This document shows positions 18,535-27,410 of a stretch of DNA of 40,767 nt, piece after piece. Position 1 is the first letter of the stretch; every line of letters begins with the position of its first letter. The notes beneath the pieces are model-generated. The model was not told the DNA's origin, made no database searches, and worked only from the letters and a program-made list of their open reading frames with translations. The DNA is taken from positions 1 to 40,767 of the forward strand of contig JALQXE010000093.1 in the NCBI GenBank assembly GCA_023263235.1, in the 5' to 3' direction. Made by a program: the position numbers and the translations under genes. The DNA is from Sediminibacterium sp. (GTDB taxonomy: Bacteria > Bacteroidota > Bacteroidia > Chitinophagales > Chitinophagaceae).

Positions 18535-19839
18535 ATGTCATTAACAAATTCACCTTTTTTACTATACTCTGATGGCGAAGGCCAAATTTTTGAAGACACT
18601 AGTTTATACACTGTAGGGCGCGCTGGATGGGATGCTTACCCAATTCCAGTGGAGGATTGGATTGAACTTCCAGAGGGTGGAAATTTATATGAATTACCAG
18701 GCCGAAGAGGTATTGGAATAGATGTTGAAACAGGCGAAATGAGGCTTTGTGAGTTAGGCTGGGCCGTAGCCGCATTTATTCCACCAGCTCATACTGGATT
18801 GTATGTCTCTGCTTATGAAACATTAGAAGCTGACGCTCCTACCTTACCCCTATTTTGTTATACCGCTGTAGGATGGTTAGATGGAAAAAATTATGTGCCT
18901 GCTGTGCGTATCGAAAAAGATATTAGACAAGATTGCGAAGGTTATGATCAAGATACGATTGATGCTGGTACTCAAAAACTCCTTTCATTATATAGTCAAA
19001 ATCGTTTGGTAAAACACTTGATGGAGAATTGTTGTCAAACTTATACCTGTCCTGCTGCACGTAATTTAGCCATGGGCCGTTGGGAATGTCCTATCCCTAT
19101 TTCACCAGCTTGTAATGCCAATTGCATAGGTTGTATTTCCTTTCAACCGCAGGAGGAAGAAATTATTTCAACCCAGGATCGCTTAACTTTTAAGCCCACA
19201 GCCGCAGAAGTAGTTGAATATACCGTGCCACATTTAATGAGTGCCCCATTTCCTATAGTAAGTTTTGGTCAGGGATGTGAAGGTGAGCCATTGTTAATGT
19301 GGGAGACAATAAAAGAAGCAATTATTGAAATAAGAAAACACACTCCAAATGGAAGTATAAATATTAATACGAATGGATCTAACCCAAAAGCGGTTGCCGA
19401 ATTAGCTGCAGTTGGCTTGGATAGCATTCGAGTAAGTATGAATTCGGTTCGTGAAAATATATATAATGCTTATTACCGTCCCAATAATTACACATTTGCG
19501 GATATTAAAGAAAGTGTTCGCGTAATGTCCGCAGCTGGCAAATGGACCAGTATTAATTATTTTGTATTTCCTGGAATGACGGACAGTGTTGAAGAATATG
19601 AAGCCCTAAGAAAATTTATTAAAGACACTGGATTAAAAATGATTCAGTGGAGAAATTTCAATATTGATCCAGATTGGTATTTAGGGAAAATTGGATTTAA
19701 CGAAATGGGTGAAATTATGGGCATCAAACAAATGATGGAACTCATTCAGGAAGAATTCCCCGATTTAAAATTCGGATATTTTAATCCACCCATTGAAAGG
19801 ATCAAAGGAGACTTCACACAAAATTTTGCGCATCATTGA
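18535..19839 (+). CDS. Radical SAM protein of unknown function with N-terminal extension
   Basis: This 434-residue protein has the radical SAM cluster motif C-x3-C-x2-C at Cys193, Cys197 and Cys200 (ACNANCIGC). Downstream are the usual core strands and glycine-rich segments (SFGQGCEGEPLL, NINTNGSNP, SIRVSMNSV). Before the core lies an extension of about 160 residues with no known domain, then a second Cys-rich stretch (Cys166, Cys167, Cys172, Cys185). The latter could hold an auxiliary cluster or bind a metal. The substrate is unknown. Its stop codon overlaps the TTG start of an EamA transporter (TTGA), so the two are probably translationally coupled. This hints that the exporter handles the enzyme's product, which is inference only. 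Confidence 0.88.
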   Translation: MSLTNSPFLLYSDGEGQIFEDTSLYTVGRAGWDAYPIPVEDWIELPEGGNLYELPGRRGIGIDVETGEMRLCELGWAVAAFIPPAHTGLYVSAYETLEADAPTLPLFCYTAVGWLDGKNYVPAVRIEKDIRQDCEGYDQDTIDAGTQKLLSLYSQNRLVKHLMENCCQTYTCPAARNLAMGRWECPIPISPACNANCIGCISFQPQEEEIISTQDRLTFKPTAAEVVEYTVPHLMSAPFPIVSFGQGCEGEPLLMWETIKEAIIEIRKHTPNGSININTNGSNPKAVAELAAVGLDSIRVSMNSVRENIYNAYYRPNNYTFADIKESVRVMSAAGKWTSINYFVFPGMTDSVEEYEALRKFIKDTGLKMIQWRNFNIDPDWYLGKIGFNEMGEIMGIKQMMELIQEEFPDLKFGYFNPPIERIKGDFTQNFAHH

Positions 19840-20741
19840 GAAGAAATAATCAAATAGGCGCTTTATTAGCCATTATCGCTTGTGTGATTTGGTCGGGCAA
19901 TTTTGTCATCTCCAGATATGCCATTCACTTAGCAGGCCCTATTTCACTTGCCTTCTTTAGGTGGAGTATTGCCACCATCATCTTATTTCCAATTGCCTAT
20001 ACAAATTTCAAAAAAGAATTGCCCATATTCTTAAAAAATAAGACATACTTTTTTTGGATGGGTATGATAGGTTTTGCAATTTATAACACATTAATATATA
20101 CAGCAGGGCATTTTACAACAGCTATAAATATGGCATTAATTGGATCGGTAATCCACCCTATTGTAGCTACTGTTTTGGCCTCCATTTTTGTAAATGAAAA
20201 ATTACATTGGAAAAACATTGCAGGTATTGTAATTGGAATTATTGGTATTGTTTTTCTAATTACCAAAGGCGAAATGACCAGTATTGTTCAATTTAGATTT
20301 TCAACCGGAGATTTATGGATGGTAGCTGCAGGTTTTTGTTTTGGTTCTTATAATGTGTTTGTAAGAAAAAAACCACAAGGCATTTCGAGCAATAGTTTCT
20401 TATTTGTATTATTTGCAATTGGCGCTATAATGCTTCTCCCTTTTAGTATATATGAATCAGCATACGTGCAACCAGTAGTTTATAATTTACAGTTTCTATA
20501 TGTAGTTTTATACCTGAGTATTGGCAATTCTATCATTGCTTATTATTTATGGAATATTGCAATTCATAAATTAGGTTCAGGCAAAACATCGTTGTTTGGC
20601 ACACTCATTCCTTTATTAAGTTCAATAGAGGCCGTTTGGTTGTTAGATGAAAAATTTAATACCTTCCAAATCATAAGCGGACTCATAATTATTTCGGGTA
20701 TTGTAATTAATACCTGGCCCTCAAAAAAAATCAATGGATAG
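19836..20741 (+). CDS. EamA/DMT family transporter
   Basis: This 301-residue inner-membrane protein has about ten spans in two EamA repeats: GALLAIIACVIWSGNFVISR opens the first and GDLWMVAAGFCFGSYNVFVR the second. Family members mostly export amino acids, nucleobases or other small metabolites; the substrate here is unknown. The start is TTG at 19836, overlapping the radical SAM stop by 4 nt. It places basic residues (MRRNN) just ahead of the first span as expected, and no in-frame ATG exists nearby. The 3' end overlaps the next transporter gene by 8 nt. Confidence 0.88.
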   Translation: MRRNNQIGALLAIIACVIWSGNFVISRYAIHLAGPISLAFFRWSIATIILFPIAYTNFKKELPIFLKNKTYFFWMGMIGFAIYNTLIYTAGHFTTAINMALIGSVIHPIVATVLASIFVNEKLHWKNIAGIVIGIIGIVFLITKGEMTSIVQFRFSTGDLWMVAAGFCFGSYNVFVRKKPQGISSNSFLFVLFAIGAIMLLPFSIYESAYVQPVVYNLQFLYVVLYLSIGNSIIAYYLWNIAIHKLGSGKTSLFGTLIPLLSSIEAVWLLDEKFNTFQIISGLIIISGIVINTWPSKKING

Positions 20742-21495
20742 TACTACTATAATTTTATGTGTGATTGCTTTTTTTGCTGGATTTGTGGATTCCATTGTTG
20801 GGGGTGGCGGATTAATACAAACACCTGCTGGACTCATACTGCTTCCAAATAATCCGGTAGCCCAAGTAATTGGTTCCTTAAAAATCCCATCATTTACCGG
20901 CACTTTTTTTGCAGCCATTACATTTTTGAAAAAAGTTAAAATTCCAATTATACGATTTTTATCATTTAGTATAACCGCATTTTGTGCTTCTTATTTAGGT
21001 TCATTTTGTTTAACAAAAATCAGCAATACCTATATGAAACCAGTTATTTTAATTGTACTCATTGGGGTTGCTATTTATACTTTTACCCAAAAAAACTTTG
21101 GGCAGGAAACCAAAAATGAAAATTTAACTTTTCCTTTGTACAAAGGCATTCTTATTTGTTTGTCCTTAGGATTTTATGATGGGTTTATTGGTCCAGGTGC
21201 TGGAAGCTTACTTGTTATTGCATTTATTACCTGGCTAGGATTTGATTTTTTGCAAGCCAACGCGCATGCAAAAGTTGTTAATTTAGCTACGAACTTAGGT
21301 TCCATTGTTTTATTTACACTTAAAGGCGCCATTTTGTGGTCCATAGCTATACCTATGGCAATATCCAATGCTTTAGGAGGCATCATTGGATCTAGGCTTG
21401 CCATTGCAAAAGGAAATAAATTTATACGCACTGTTTTTATTTTTGTGATTATTGCAACACTTTGCAGATTGGGTTATGATGTATTTTTACATTAA
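20734..21495 (+). CDS. TSUP family (TauE/SafE) transporter
   Basis: This 253-residue protein has about eight spans and the two TSUP half-motifs, GFVDSIVGGGGLIQTPAG near the N-terminus and GFYDGFIGPGAGSLLVIAF in the middle. TSUP proteins move sulfite, sulfoacetate, taurine-related organosulfur compounds or similar anions across the inner membrane. The substrate cannot be read from sequence. ATG 20734 lies inside the end of the EamA gene (8-nt overlap), and a TonB-like gene follows after 9 nt. Confidence 0.9.
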   Translation: MDSTTIILCVIAFFAGFVDSIVGGGGLIQTPAGLILLPNNPVAQVIGSLKIPSFTGTFFAAITFLKKVKIPIIRFLSFSITAFCASYLGSFCLTKISNTYMKPVILIVLIGVAIYTFTQKNFGQETKNENLTFPLYKGILICLSLGFYDGFIGPGAGSLLVIAFITWLGFDFLQANAHAKVVNLATNLGSIVLFTLKGAILWSIAIPMAISNALGGIIGSRLAIAKGNKFIRTVFIFVIIATLCRLGYDVFLH

Positions 21496-21504
21496 TTTTA
21501 TAGT

Positions 21505-22287
21505 ATGCAACTTAATTTTGAACAACAAAAAAATATCAAAGCCAGTGTATACACTACAATCATTTGTATTGTATTGGCAAGTTTATTTGTTGTTTTAGAA
21601 TGGAAAAAAACAACCCCTATCATTACCCCACCCGAGCCAACTTACATGGAAGTAAACTTGGGAAATAGTGAAACTGGTGCAGGTGAAGTGCCTCCTTTAA
21701 GCCAGGATGCTCCTGCTACGGATCAAGGTGCTAACAAACAAATTGAAAGTGCAGGTGTAAATGCAGAAAATATAAATACCAATGAGGCGAGTGATGTAAA
21801 TGACGAGGCTATAAAAACAGCCAAGGATAAAAAAAATAATACCCTTACTACACAAAAAGCAGCAGCTAAACCTAAAGCCATAATGGGTAAATATACAGGA
21901 GGTAATGGAAAGGGAGGCAATAACCAGGATAGCTATAATAATGTAAAAGACCAAGGCATCGCTGGCGGCAAAGGAGACCAAGGGGTTGCTGGAGGTAGTA
22001 TAAATGGACAAGCGTACAAAGGCGCTGCAGGACCATTTGTAACCAAAGGGGATCGTAAAATTGTTAAAGTTTACTCTTTTAATGGAGATGTTGAACCTGC
22101 AACAATTTATGCCGAAATTCAAGTTAGTCCCGAAGGTGCAGGAACCTTTTCACAAATAGCAAAAGGATCTTCGTCCAATGATGGAAAATATAAAACAGCT
22201 ATAAAAGAGTATTTAAAAAAGATAAGTTTTGATAAAGCAGATCATAGTTCGGTGGTAACTGTGAAATTTAAATTTGATGTTCAATAA
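21505..22287 (+). CDS. TonB-like energy transducer
   Basis: This 260-residue protein has one N-terminal membrane anchor (about 14-33, ending before EWKKTTP). A short proline segment (TPPEPTYMEVNLGNSE) is followed by a long Ala/Asn/Gly-rich linker to about residue 175. The C-terminal domain of about 85 residues has the TonB-like pattern ATIYAEIQVSPEGAGTF ... YLKKISFDKAD ... VTVKFKFDV. Such proteins pass proton-motive energy to outer-membrane receptors through ExbB/ExbD. No exbB or exbD is adjacent; the next gene upstream is a TSUP transporter. folC follows after 21 nt. The TonB role is inferred from architecture. Confidence 0.75.
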   Translation: MQLNFEQQKNIKASVYTTIICIVLASLFVVLEWKKTTPIITPPEPTYMEVNLGNSETGAGEVPPLSQDAPATDQGANKQIESAGVNAENINTNEASDVNDEAIKTAKDKKNNTLTTQKAAAKPKAIMGKYTGGNGKGGNNQDSYNNVKDQGIAGGKGDQGVAGGSINGQAYKGAAGPFVTKGDRKIVKVYSFNGDVEPATIYAEIQVSPEGAGTFSQIAKGSSSNDGKYKTAIKEYLKKISFDKADHSSVVTVKFKFDVQ

Positions 22288-22308
22288 ATAATTACACTAC
22301 TCTTTTTT

Positions 22309-23625
22309 ATGTCCTATCAAGATACCATTGACTATTTGTACAGTCGTTTACCTATGTTTAGCAGAATTGGTGCTGCTGCCATAAAAAAAGATTTAGACAA
22401 TACCATATCCATATGTAATTTCTTAGGGAACCCTGAAAAAAAATTTGCAACCATACACATTGCAGGCACCAATGGAAAGGGTTCAACAAGTCATATGTTG
22501 GCCTCAATTTTTCAAGAAGCTGGGTATACTACTGGCTTATATACATCTCCTCATTTATATGATTTCAGAGAACGCATTAAAGTAAATGGGGAAATGTGTT
22601 CCAAAGAATTTGTAACAAGTTTCACCAATAGAATGAAAGGATTAATTGATGAGATTGAACCTTCTTTTTTTGAACTCACTGTTGGCATGGCATTTGAATA
22701 TTTTGCAGAACAAAAATGTGATATTGCCATCATTGAAACCGGTTTAGGTGGAAGACTAGACAGTACCAATGTTATTAAACCCGTTTTAAGTATTATTACT
22801 AATATAGGATGGGATCACATGGCATTACTTGGAAATACACTACCTGAAATTGCTATGGAGAAAGCAGGCATCATTAAAAATGAAACGCCAATTATTATTA
22901 GCGAAATAATCCCAGAAACAAAAAGTGTTTTTGAACAAAAAGCTAAAGCCGAAAATGCCCCCATTTATTTTGCAGAAGACTTTTTAACGTTTAAAAACTT
23001 TCAAAATAATTGGGGCAATGCTTTGTTTGAATTTCATCAACCCCATATCCATTTGTTAGACGCCCCTCTATTTACCAAAAATTTTACTGTGGAATGCGAC
23101 TTGCCGGGTAAGTATCAATTAAAAAATTTGAAAGGTGTTTTAGTAGCTGCGCAATTGTTATCTCAGATGGGCTGGACTTTAAAAGCCCCTAAGGTATTGG
23201 CTGCCTTGAGCAAGGTTAAAAAAAATACAGGACTAATGGGACGATGGGAATGTATACATGAAAATCCAAGAGTGGTTTTAGATGTTGCCCATAATGAACC
23301 TGGGGTCAAAGAATTATTAGAACAATTAAGCAGTATACATTACAACCAATTACATATTATTACAGGAATGGTCAAGGACAAGGACATTTCTGCTGTTTTA
23401 TCACTATTACCAAAGGATGCAAAGTTTTATTTTACACAATCACATATTCCTAGAGCCTTGCCTGTAAATGAACTAGCTTCTATAGCCAACGAAATTGGAA
23501 TAACCGGTACTGCTTTTGACCATGTGAATACTGCCCTAAATGCCGCCAAAGAAAATGCCAACCCAAATGATTTAATCATTGTGATTGGCAGTATATTTTT
23601 AGTGGCTGAAGTAACTCGAAACTAA
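22309..23625 (+). CDS. folC: FolC, folylpolyglutamate/dihydrofolate synthase
   Basis: FolC joins glutamate to dihydropteroate and extends the poly-gamma-glutamate tail of folates, using ATP, in the cytoplasm. The 438-residue Mur-ligase-family protein has the P-loop GTNGKGST (53-60), then YTSPHL, the central IIETGLGGRLDSTN and TNIGWDHMALLG motifs, and the C-terminal LDVAHNEPG motif. The length is typical. It closes the five-gene close-packed run that begins with the radical SAM gene. It converges on a DinB-family gene 48 nt away, with only A/T-rich sequence between. Confidence 0.95.
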   Translation: MSYQDTIDYLYSRLPMFSRIGAAAIKKDLDNTISICNFLGNPEKKFATIHIAGTNGKGSTSHMLASIFQEAGYTTGLYTSPHLYDFRERIKVNGEMCSKEFVTSFTNRMKGLIDEIEPSFFELTVGMAFEYFAEQKCDIAIIETGLGGRLDSTNVIKPVLSIITNIGWDHMALLGNTLPEIAMEKAGIIKNETPIIISEIIPETKSVFEQKAKAENAPIYFAEDFLTFKNFQNNWGNALFEFHQPHIHLLDAPLFTKNFTVECDLPGKYQLKNLKGVLVAAQLLSQMGWTLKAPKVLAALSKVKKNTGLMGRWECIHENPRVVLDVAHNEPGVKELLEQLSSIHYNQLHIITGMVKDKDISAVLSLLPKDAKFYFTQSHIPRALPVNELASIANEIGITGTAFDHVNTALNAAKENANPNDLIIVIGSIFLVAEVTRN

Positions 23626-23673
23626 CAAGTAGAATTTATATTAAATTTTAATTAATAGTATTTAATACATTCA

Positions 23674-24201
23674 TTACCAATCTTTTTGATTTCTTAAAGC
23701 TTTAATATGCGCTATATGGTGTTTGCCATGCCATGCATAAATGGTAAACAAGTCCCAAACTGATACTTCGGCATTGCGAACAGGGTGAAATAATTTGCGC
23801 TCCCACTGTTCTGGCGTTAAACTACTCAATAAATTTGCCCAACGTTCATGCAATGCATGTAACAAGGTAACTGAAACATTCAATGGGGTTTCTGCAACGT
23901 CGGCTGTTAGCACCCAAGCATTTTCATCATAGGTTTTAATGGTTGGGAGCTCCTCGGTTAAGGCTAATTTAAATCGAATAAACGCATTCATATGACTATC
24001 CGCCAAATGATGTACTACTTGGTTTACAGTCCATCCACCCTCTCTATATGGTGTATCTAATTGCGCCTTATCTAAATTTAAAAGTACATGTTCTAAATCG
24101 GAAGGAACAATACGTAAGTCCTTTATCCAATTATTTTTAGTTTCCTCACTATAAGCGGTAACTTGATATTTTCCAATGGGATATCTAGGGTCATTAGTCA
24201 T
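23674..24201 (-). CDS. BstA/YfiT-like DinB family thiol transferase
   Basis: This 175-residue four-helix DinB-fold protein is clearly related along its length to Bacillus YfiT (BstA), a metal-dependent putative bacillithiol S-transferase. Diagnostic stretches are YPIGKYQ at the N-terminus, LDTPYREGGWTVNQVVHHLA and DSHMNAFIRFKLALTEE. The metal-site His residues are expected at His65 and in the C-terminal HGKHHIAH segment (158-165). It would conjugate a low-molecular-weight thiol to electrophiles in the cytoplasm. Whether this organism makes bacillithiol is not shown here. It lies 47 nt downstream of an ABC ATPase on the same strand. Confidence 0.85.
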   Translation of the reverse strand: MTNDPRYPIGKYQVTAYSEETKNNWIKDLRIVPSDLEHVLLNLDKAQLDTPYREGGWTVNQVVHHLADSHMNAFIRFKLALTEELPTIKTYDENAWVLTADVAETPLNVSVTLLHALHERWANLLSSLTPEQWERKLFHPVRNAEVSVWDLFTIYAWHGKHHIAHIKALRNQKDW

Positions 24202-24248
24202 ATTGATTATTTAAATTAAATATTTTAATTGTCTTGTAAGTTTAAAAC

Positions 24249-25013
24249 TTATTCAGCTCTCCATTCCTTACCTGTTAAGGAAATAAACACATCCTCTAAA
24301 TTTGCTTTCTTTAGGGCTTTTTCTTTTTCAAAACCAGTAGCTACCAAATTATCAATTAATTCATTAGGTGTATTAATGGCAATAATTTCACCACTATCTA
24401 CAATTGCCACTCTATCGCAAAGCATCTCTGCTTCGTCCATATAATGGGTGGTAATAATTACAGTTGTTCCATTGTCTCTTATCTCCTTTATTAAATCCCA
24501 CAAATTTCTTCTTGCCTGAGGATCTAATCCCGTGGTGGGTTCATCCAAAAAGATAATTTTTGGCTTATTTATCAATGTAGTTGCAATGGAGAATCTTTGT
24601 TTTTGGCCTCCACTCATTTCCTTATACTTGGCTTTTGCTTTGTCTTCCAGGTTCACTTTCTTTAACAAAGCCGTTGGATCCACATCACTTTGGTATAAGC
24701 CAACAAATAAGTGAATGAGTTCAGTTAAGTTTAAATTTGGATAAAATCCGGAAGTTTGCAATTGTACACCTATTATTTTTTTAATGGACTCGGGGTGCGT
24801 ATCTAAGTTAAATCCATCCACTATTACTTCACCACTTGTTTTTTCCCTTAAAGTTTCAATAATTTCTAGCGTAGTGGATTTACCTGCACCGTTAGGCCCT
24901 AATAAACCAAAAATTTCACCTTCAAAAACATCAAAGCTTATTCCTTTAACTGCATCAAACTCACCATAGCTTTTCACTAGTTGTTTAACAGAAATAATTG
25001 CGTTGGCCTGCAT
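24249..25013 (-). CDS. ABC transporter ATP-binding protein (CcmA/DrrA type), no adjacent permease
   Basis: This 254-residue ATPase subunit has Walker A GPNGAGKST (39-47), the Q-loop VQLQTSGFYP, signature MSGGQKQR and Walker B IIFLDEPTTGLDP. The switch His is in ITTHYMDEAE. The C-terminal LEDVFISLTG segment is typical of exporter ATPases that pair with ABC-2 permeases (drug, lipid or polysaccharide export). No permease gene is next to it: the downstream neighbour is the BstA/YfiT-like gene and the divergent neighbour is purK. The partner must be elsewhere, and the substrate is unknown. Confidence 0.92.
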   Translation of the reverse strand: MQANAIISVKQLVKSYGEFDAVKGISFDVFEGEIFGLLGPNGAGKSTTLEIIETLREKTSGEVIVDGFNLDTHPESIKKIIGVQLQTSGFYPNLNLTELIHLFVGLYQSDVDPTALLKKVNLEDKAKAKYKEMSGGQKQRFSIATTLINKPKIIFLDEPTTGLDPQARRNLWDLIKEIRDNGTTVIITTHYMDEAEMLCDRVAIVDSGEIIAINTPNELIDNLVATGFEKEKALKKANLEDVFISLTGKEWRAE

Positions 25014-25033
25014 ATTCTTTGAATTGATCTTTA

Positions 25034-25041
25034 CAAATTTA
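25034..25041 (-). promoter_or_regulatory. -7 element for the ABC ATPase gene
   Basis: The minus strand reads TAAATTTG, an exact match to TAnnTTTG, 20 nt upstream of the ABC ATPase start. No clear TTTG -33 element was found. It sits back to back with the purK element at 25056-25063. Confidence 0.4.
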
Positions 25042-25055
25042 GTTTCTTTTAGTCT

Positions 25056-25063
25056 TATCTTTG
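25056..25063 (+). promoter_or_regulatory. -7 element for purK
   Basis: TATCTTTG matches TAnnTTTG and lies 19 nt before the purK ATG. Its position supports the ATG at 25083 over the in-frame TTG at 25074. A TTTA-type sequence around 25038 could act as a poor -33 element. Confidence 0.4.
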
Positions 25064-25082
25064 ATAAAATAAATTGGAACTT

Positions 25083-26204
25083 ATGAAAGTGGGTATATTA
25101 GGCGGAGGACAGTTGGGGAGAATGCTTTTACAAGCTGCAGCTAACTATGATGTTACCACATTTGTTTTAGAAAATGACCCCCATTGCCCAGCAGCCCACT
25201 TATGCCATTATTTCACAAAAGGTGATATTAACAATTATGATGCCGTATACAATTTTGGAAAAGATCTTGATGCACTCACTATAGAAATTGAATCGGTAAA
25301 TGTAGATGCATTAGAACAGCTGGAAAAAGAAGGCGTAAAAGTTTACCCCACCCCTGCTGCGATACGCATTATCAAAAACAAAATTTTACAAAAGCAATTT
25401 TATACCAAAAACGAAATACCCACATCCGAATATCATATAACACAAACTAAATTGGATGTATTCAATCATATTTCATTTTTACCTGCAGTGCATAAATTAG
25501 GCGAAGGAGGTTATGATGGTAAAGGCGTTCAAGTGATTCATAATGAAAGTGCATTAGAATTGGCATTTAATGCCCCTTCTGTTTTGGAGAAGAAAATAGA
25601 TATTCAAAAGGAAATAGCCATTATTGTTGCCATGAATGCAAAAGGAGAAACCATTATTTATCCTCCTGCCGAAATGATTTTTGATCCGGTTTATAATTTA
25701 TTGGATTACCAACTAAGCCCTGCAAAACTTGAAGAAAAACAATTGTGGAAAGCGGAAGCCATTGCAAGGAAAGTGGTGAATGGTCTAAAAAGTCCAGGTT
25801 TATTCGCTATTGAATTATTTATTGATAAACAGGGAGATGTTTGGGTAAATGAGGCTGCCCCACGCGTACATAATAGTGGGCATCATACCATTGAAGCAAA
25901 TTACAGCAGCCAATATGATATGCTTTGGAGAATTCTACTCAACTATCCATTAGGAAATCCAACCGAGATCTTACCTTCTGCAATTGTAAATATTATTGGT
26001 GCCGAAGGTTATCATGGAAACGTATTCTATGAAGGTTTAGATGAAGTACTTAAAATGGATAATGTATTTGTTCATTTATACGGGAAGCTGCAAACCAAAC
26101 CTGGCAGGAAAATGGGACATGTAACCATTATGAGTAGTGACTATCAAGATTTAACACATAAGGCTAATAAAATAAAACACACCCTTAAAGCAATTGCAAA
26201 ATAA
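25083..26204 (+). CDS. purK: PurK, 5-(carboxyamino)imidazole ribonucleotide synthase
   Basis: PurK carboxylates aminoimidazole ribonucleotide with ATP and bicarbonate in purine synthesis. The 373-residue ATP-grasp protein opens with MKVGILGGGQLGRMLLQAA. It has the central GEGGYDGKGVQV loop, the metal-binding region WVNEAAPRVHNSGHHTIEA, and a C-terminal PGRKMGHVTI segment. An in-frame TTG at 25074 would add MEL, but the ATG fits the family better. No purE is adjacent. The gene ends 5 nt from the convergent DUF3078 gene. Confidence 0.95.
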   Translation: MKVGILGGGQLGRMLLQAAANYDVTTFVLENDPHCPAAHLCHYFTKGDINNYDAVYNFGKDLDALTIEIESVNVDALEQLEKEGVKVYPTPAAIRIIKNKILQKQFYTKNEIPTSEYHITQTKLDVFNHISFLPAVHKLGEGGYDGKGVQVIHNESALELAFNAPSVLEKKIDIQKEIAIIVAMNAKGETIIYPPAEMIFDPVYNLLDYQLSPAKLEEKQLWKAEAIARKVVNGLKSPGLFAIELFIDKQGDVWVNEAAPRVHNSGHHTIEANYSSQYDMLWRILLNYPLGNPTEILPSAIVNIIGAEGYHGNVFYEGLDEVLKMDNVFVHLYGKLQTKPGRKMGHVTIMSSDYQDLTHKANKIKHTLKAIAK

Positions 26205-26209
26205 ACCCT

Positions 26210-27217
26210 TTATTTATTGGAAGTAGCACCCGTATTTGTAGTAGGAGTTGCAACCATTTTAGGTTTATTAATAGTCTTTTTAATAGGGATGGGTTTTACA
26301 TATCCTATCCCAACTATGCTTTTCACCTGAAGCCCTGGCGAAGTTTTATTAGGGCCAAAAATTCTAATTTTATCATCGTATATTAAGTCTAAACTATACG
26401 TAGCTGAAAAGTTTTTATGCAATTTGAATGTAAAGAAATTGGTCATGTACACATTTACATTCTCAGGCTTTTGATAATAGTTTGAGAAAAAATCGGCCCT
26501 TCCTCTGTAAGCAATTGTTGGTGTTAAATTGTTGGTATAGTTTACGGTAACAAATAAACCTGTTTCTCGCACAAAATACTTTCCAGTATCTACCCCATAT
26601 TTTCCTTGATTAGACAAAGCCCTATTTAATACCAAAGTGCTACGAGAAGTTAAGGGTGAAAAGAAAACTGAAAGTTTATTATTGGGTTTATAATCCACCC
26701 CTGCCGATAAAATAATATATGCGGGTGACAATAAACTAGAAATAAAACTAGCCTTGGTACCGCTATAGGCATAACCATCAAAAATTTGTGAACGAACGTT
26801 TAATAAACCAGAAACATATAATTGACCAACAGAATCAATTTTATAACCATACTTGCTCAATAAATCAATACGGTCATCATTTTTTCGTCCTCCTAAATTA
26901 CTGGACTGCATAAAACCTAAATTCAAATCAAAATTATTGTCCCAACTATGTCTTGGTCTTTGATAGTAAGCAAAATAGTTAAAGTAGCTAGTAAAAGCCA
27001 TATTAAAATTATCTCCTCCAGCAGCCCAATTGCTTAGTGAACTTTGCGATAAATTAAAATTGTACATTCCTCCTCTTTTCCAATTCCAAGTGCTAGTATC
27101 TACCTCTTTCTTAATGTTTCGAGAGGTTTCATTACGCAATTTGGCAACAGCCACCTCCTGCGCAAAGGAATTGTTTAGCAATAGGCTACAAAAAACAAAC
27201 ACAAGCCATTTCTTCAT
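26210..27217 (-). CDS. DUF3078 family outer-membrane protein
   Basis: This 335-residue protein starts at ATG 27217; a TTG at 27223 would add two residues. The signal peptide ends near LLNNSFAQ. The rest is made of alternating strands rich in aromatic residues and Asn, as in outer-membrane barrels. The family hallmark WKRGGMYNFNLSQSSLSNWA is followed by GGDNFNMAF. This matches the Bacteroidota family DUF3078, whose function is unknown. A Thr/Asn/Pro-rich tail of about 25 residues ends the protein. It is divergent from miaB across 193 nt. Confidence 0.85.
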   Translation of the reverse strand: MKKWLVFVFCSLLLNNSFAQEVAVAKLRNETSRNIKKEVDTSTWNWKRGGMYNFNLSQSSLSNWAAGGDNFNMAFTSYFNYFAYYQRPRHSWDNNFDLNLGFMQSSNLGGRKNDDRIDLLSKYGYKIDSVGQLYVSGLLNVRSQIFDGYAYSGTKASFISSLLSPAYIILSAGVDYKPNNKLSVFFSPLTSRSTLVLNRALSNQGKYGVDTGKYFVRETGLFVTVNYTNNLTPTIAYRGRADFFSNYYQKPENVNVYMTNFFTFKLHKNFSATYSLDLIYDDKIRIFGPNKTSPGLQVKSIVGIGYVKPIPIKKTINKPKMVATPTTNTGATSNK

Positions 27218-27233
27218 CAACAACTGATTTTAT

Positions 27234-27241
27234 CAAATATA
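27234..27241 (-). promoter_or_regulatory. -7 element for the DUF3078 gene
   Basis: The minus strand reads TATATTTG, matching TAnnTTTG, 16 nt upstream of the ATG at 27217. A TTTG at 27273-27270 lies 28 nt further upstream, longer than the usual spacing. Confidence 0.35.
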
Positions 27242-27374
27242 CTAATTTATCTAAATCATTGATTTTAAGCAAAGTATAAAAATTACATAATAAATTCTTA
27301 ACTCTTTAAGCAGTTCATTTTCAAATAATTAGCATTCATTGTATGACAAGATGGCACTAACCAAATATTTTAAC

Positions 27375-27382
27375 TAAATTTG
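27375..27382 (+). promoter_or_regulatory. -7 element for the miaB operon
   Basis: TAAATTTG matches TAnnTTTG and lies 28 nt before the miaB ATG. No good -33 box is visible. It would drive the co-directional miaB to secG genes. Confidence 0.4.
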
Positions 27383-27410
27383 CAGACTCAATAAACAGCA
27401 TTTAGTATTC

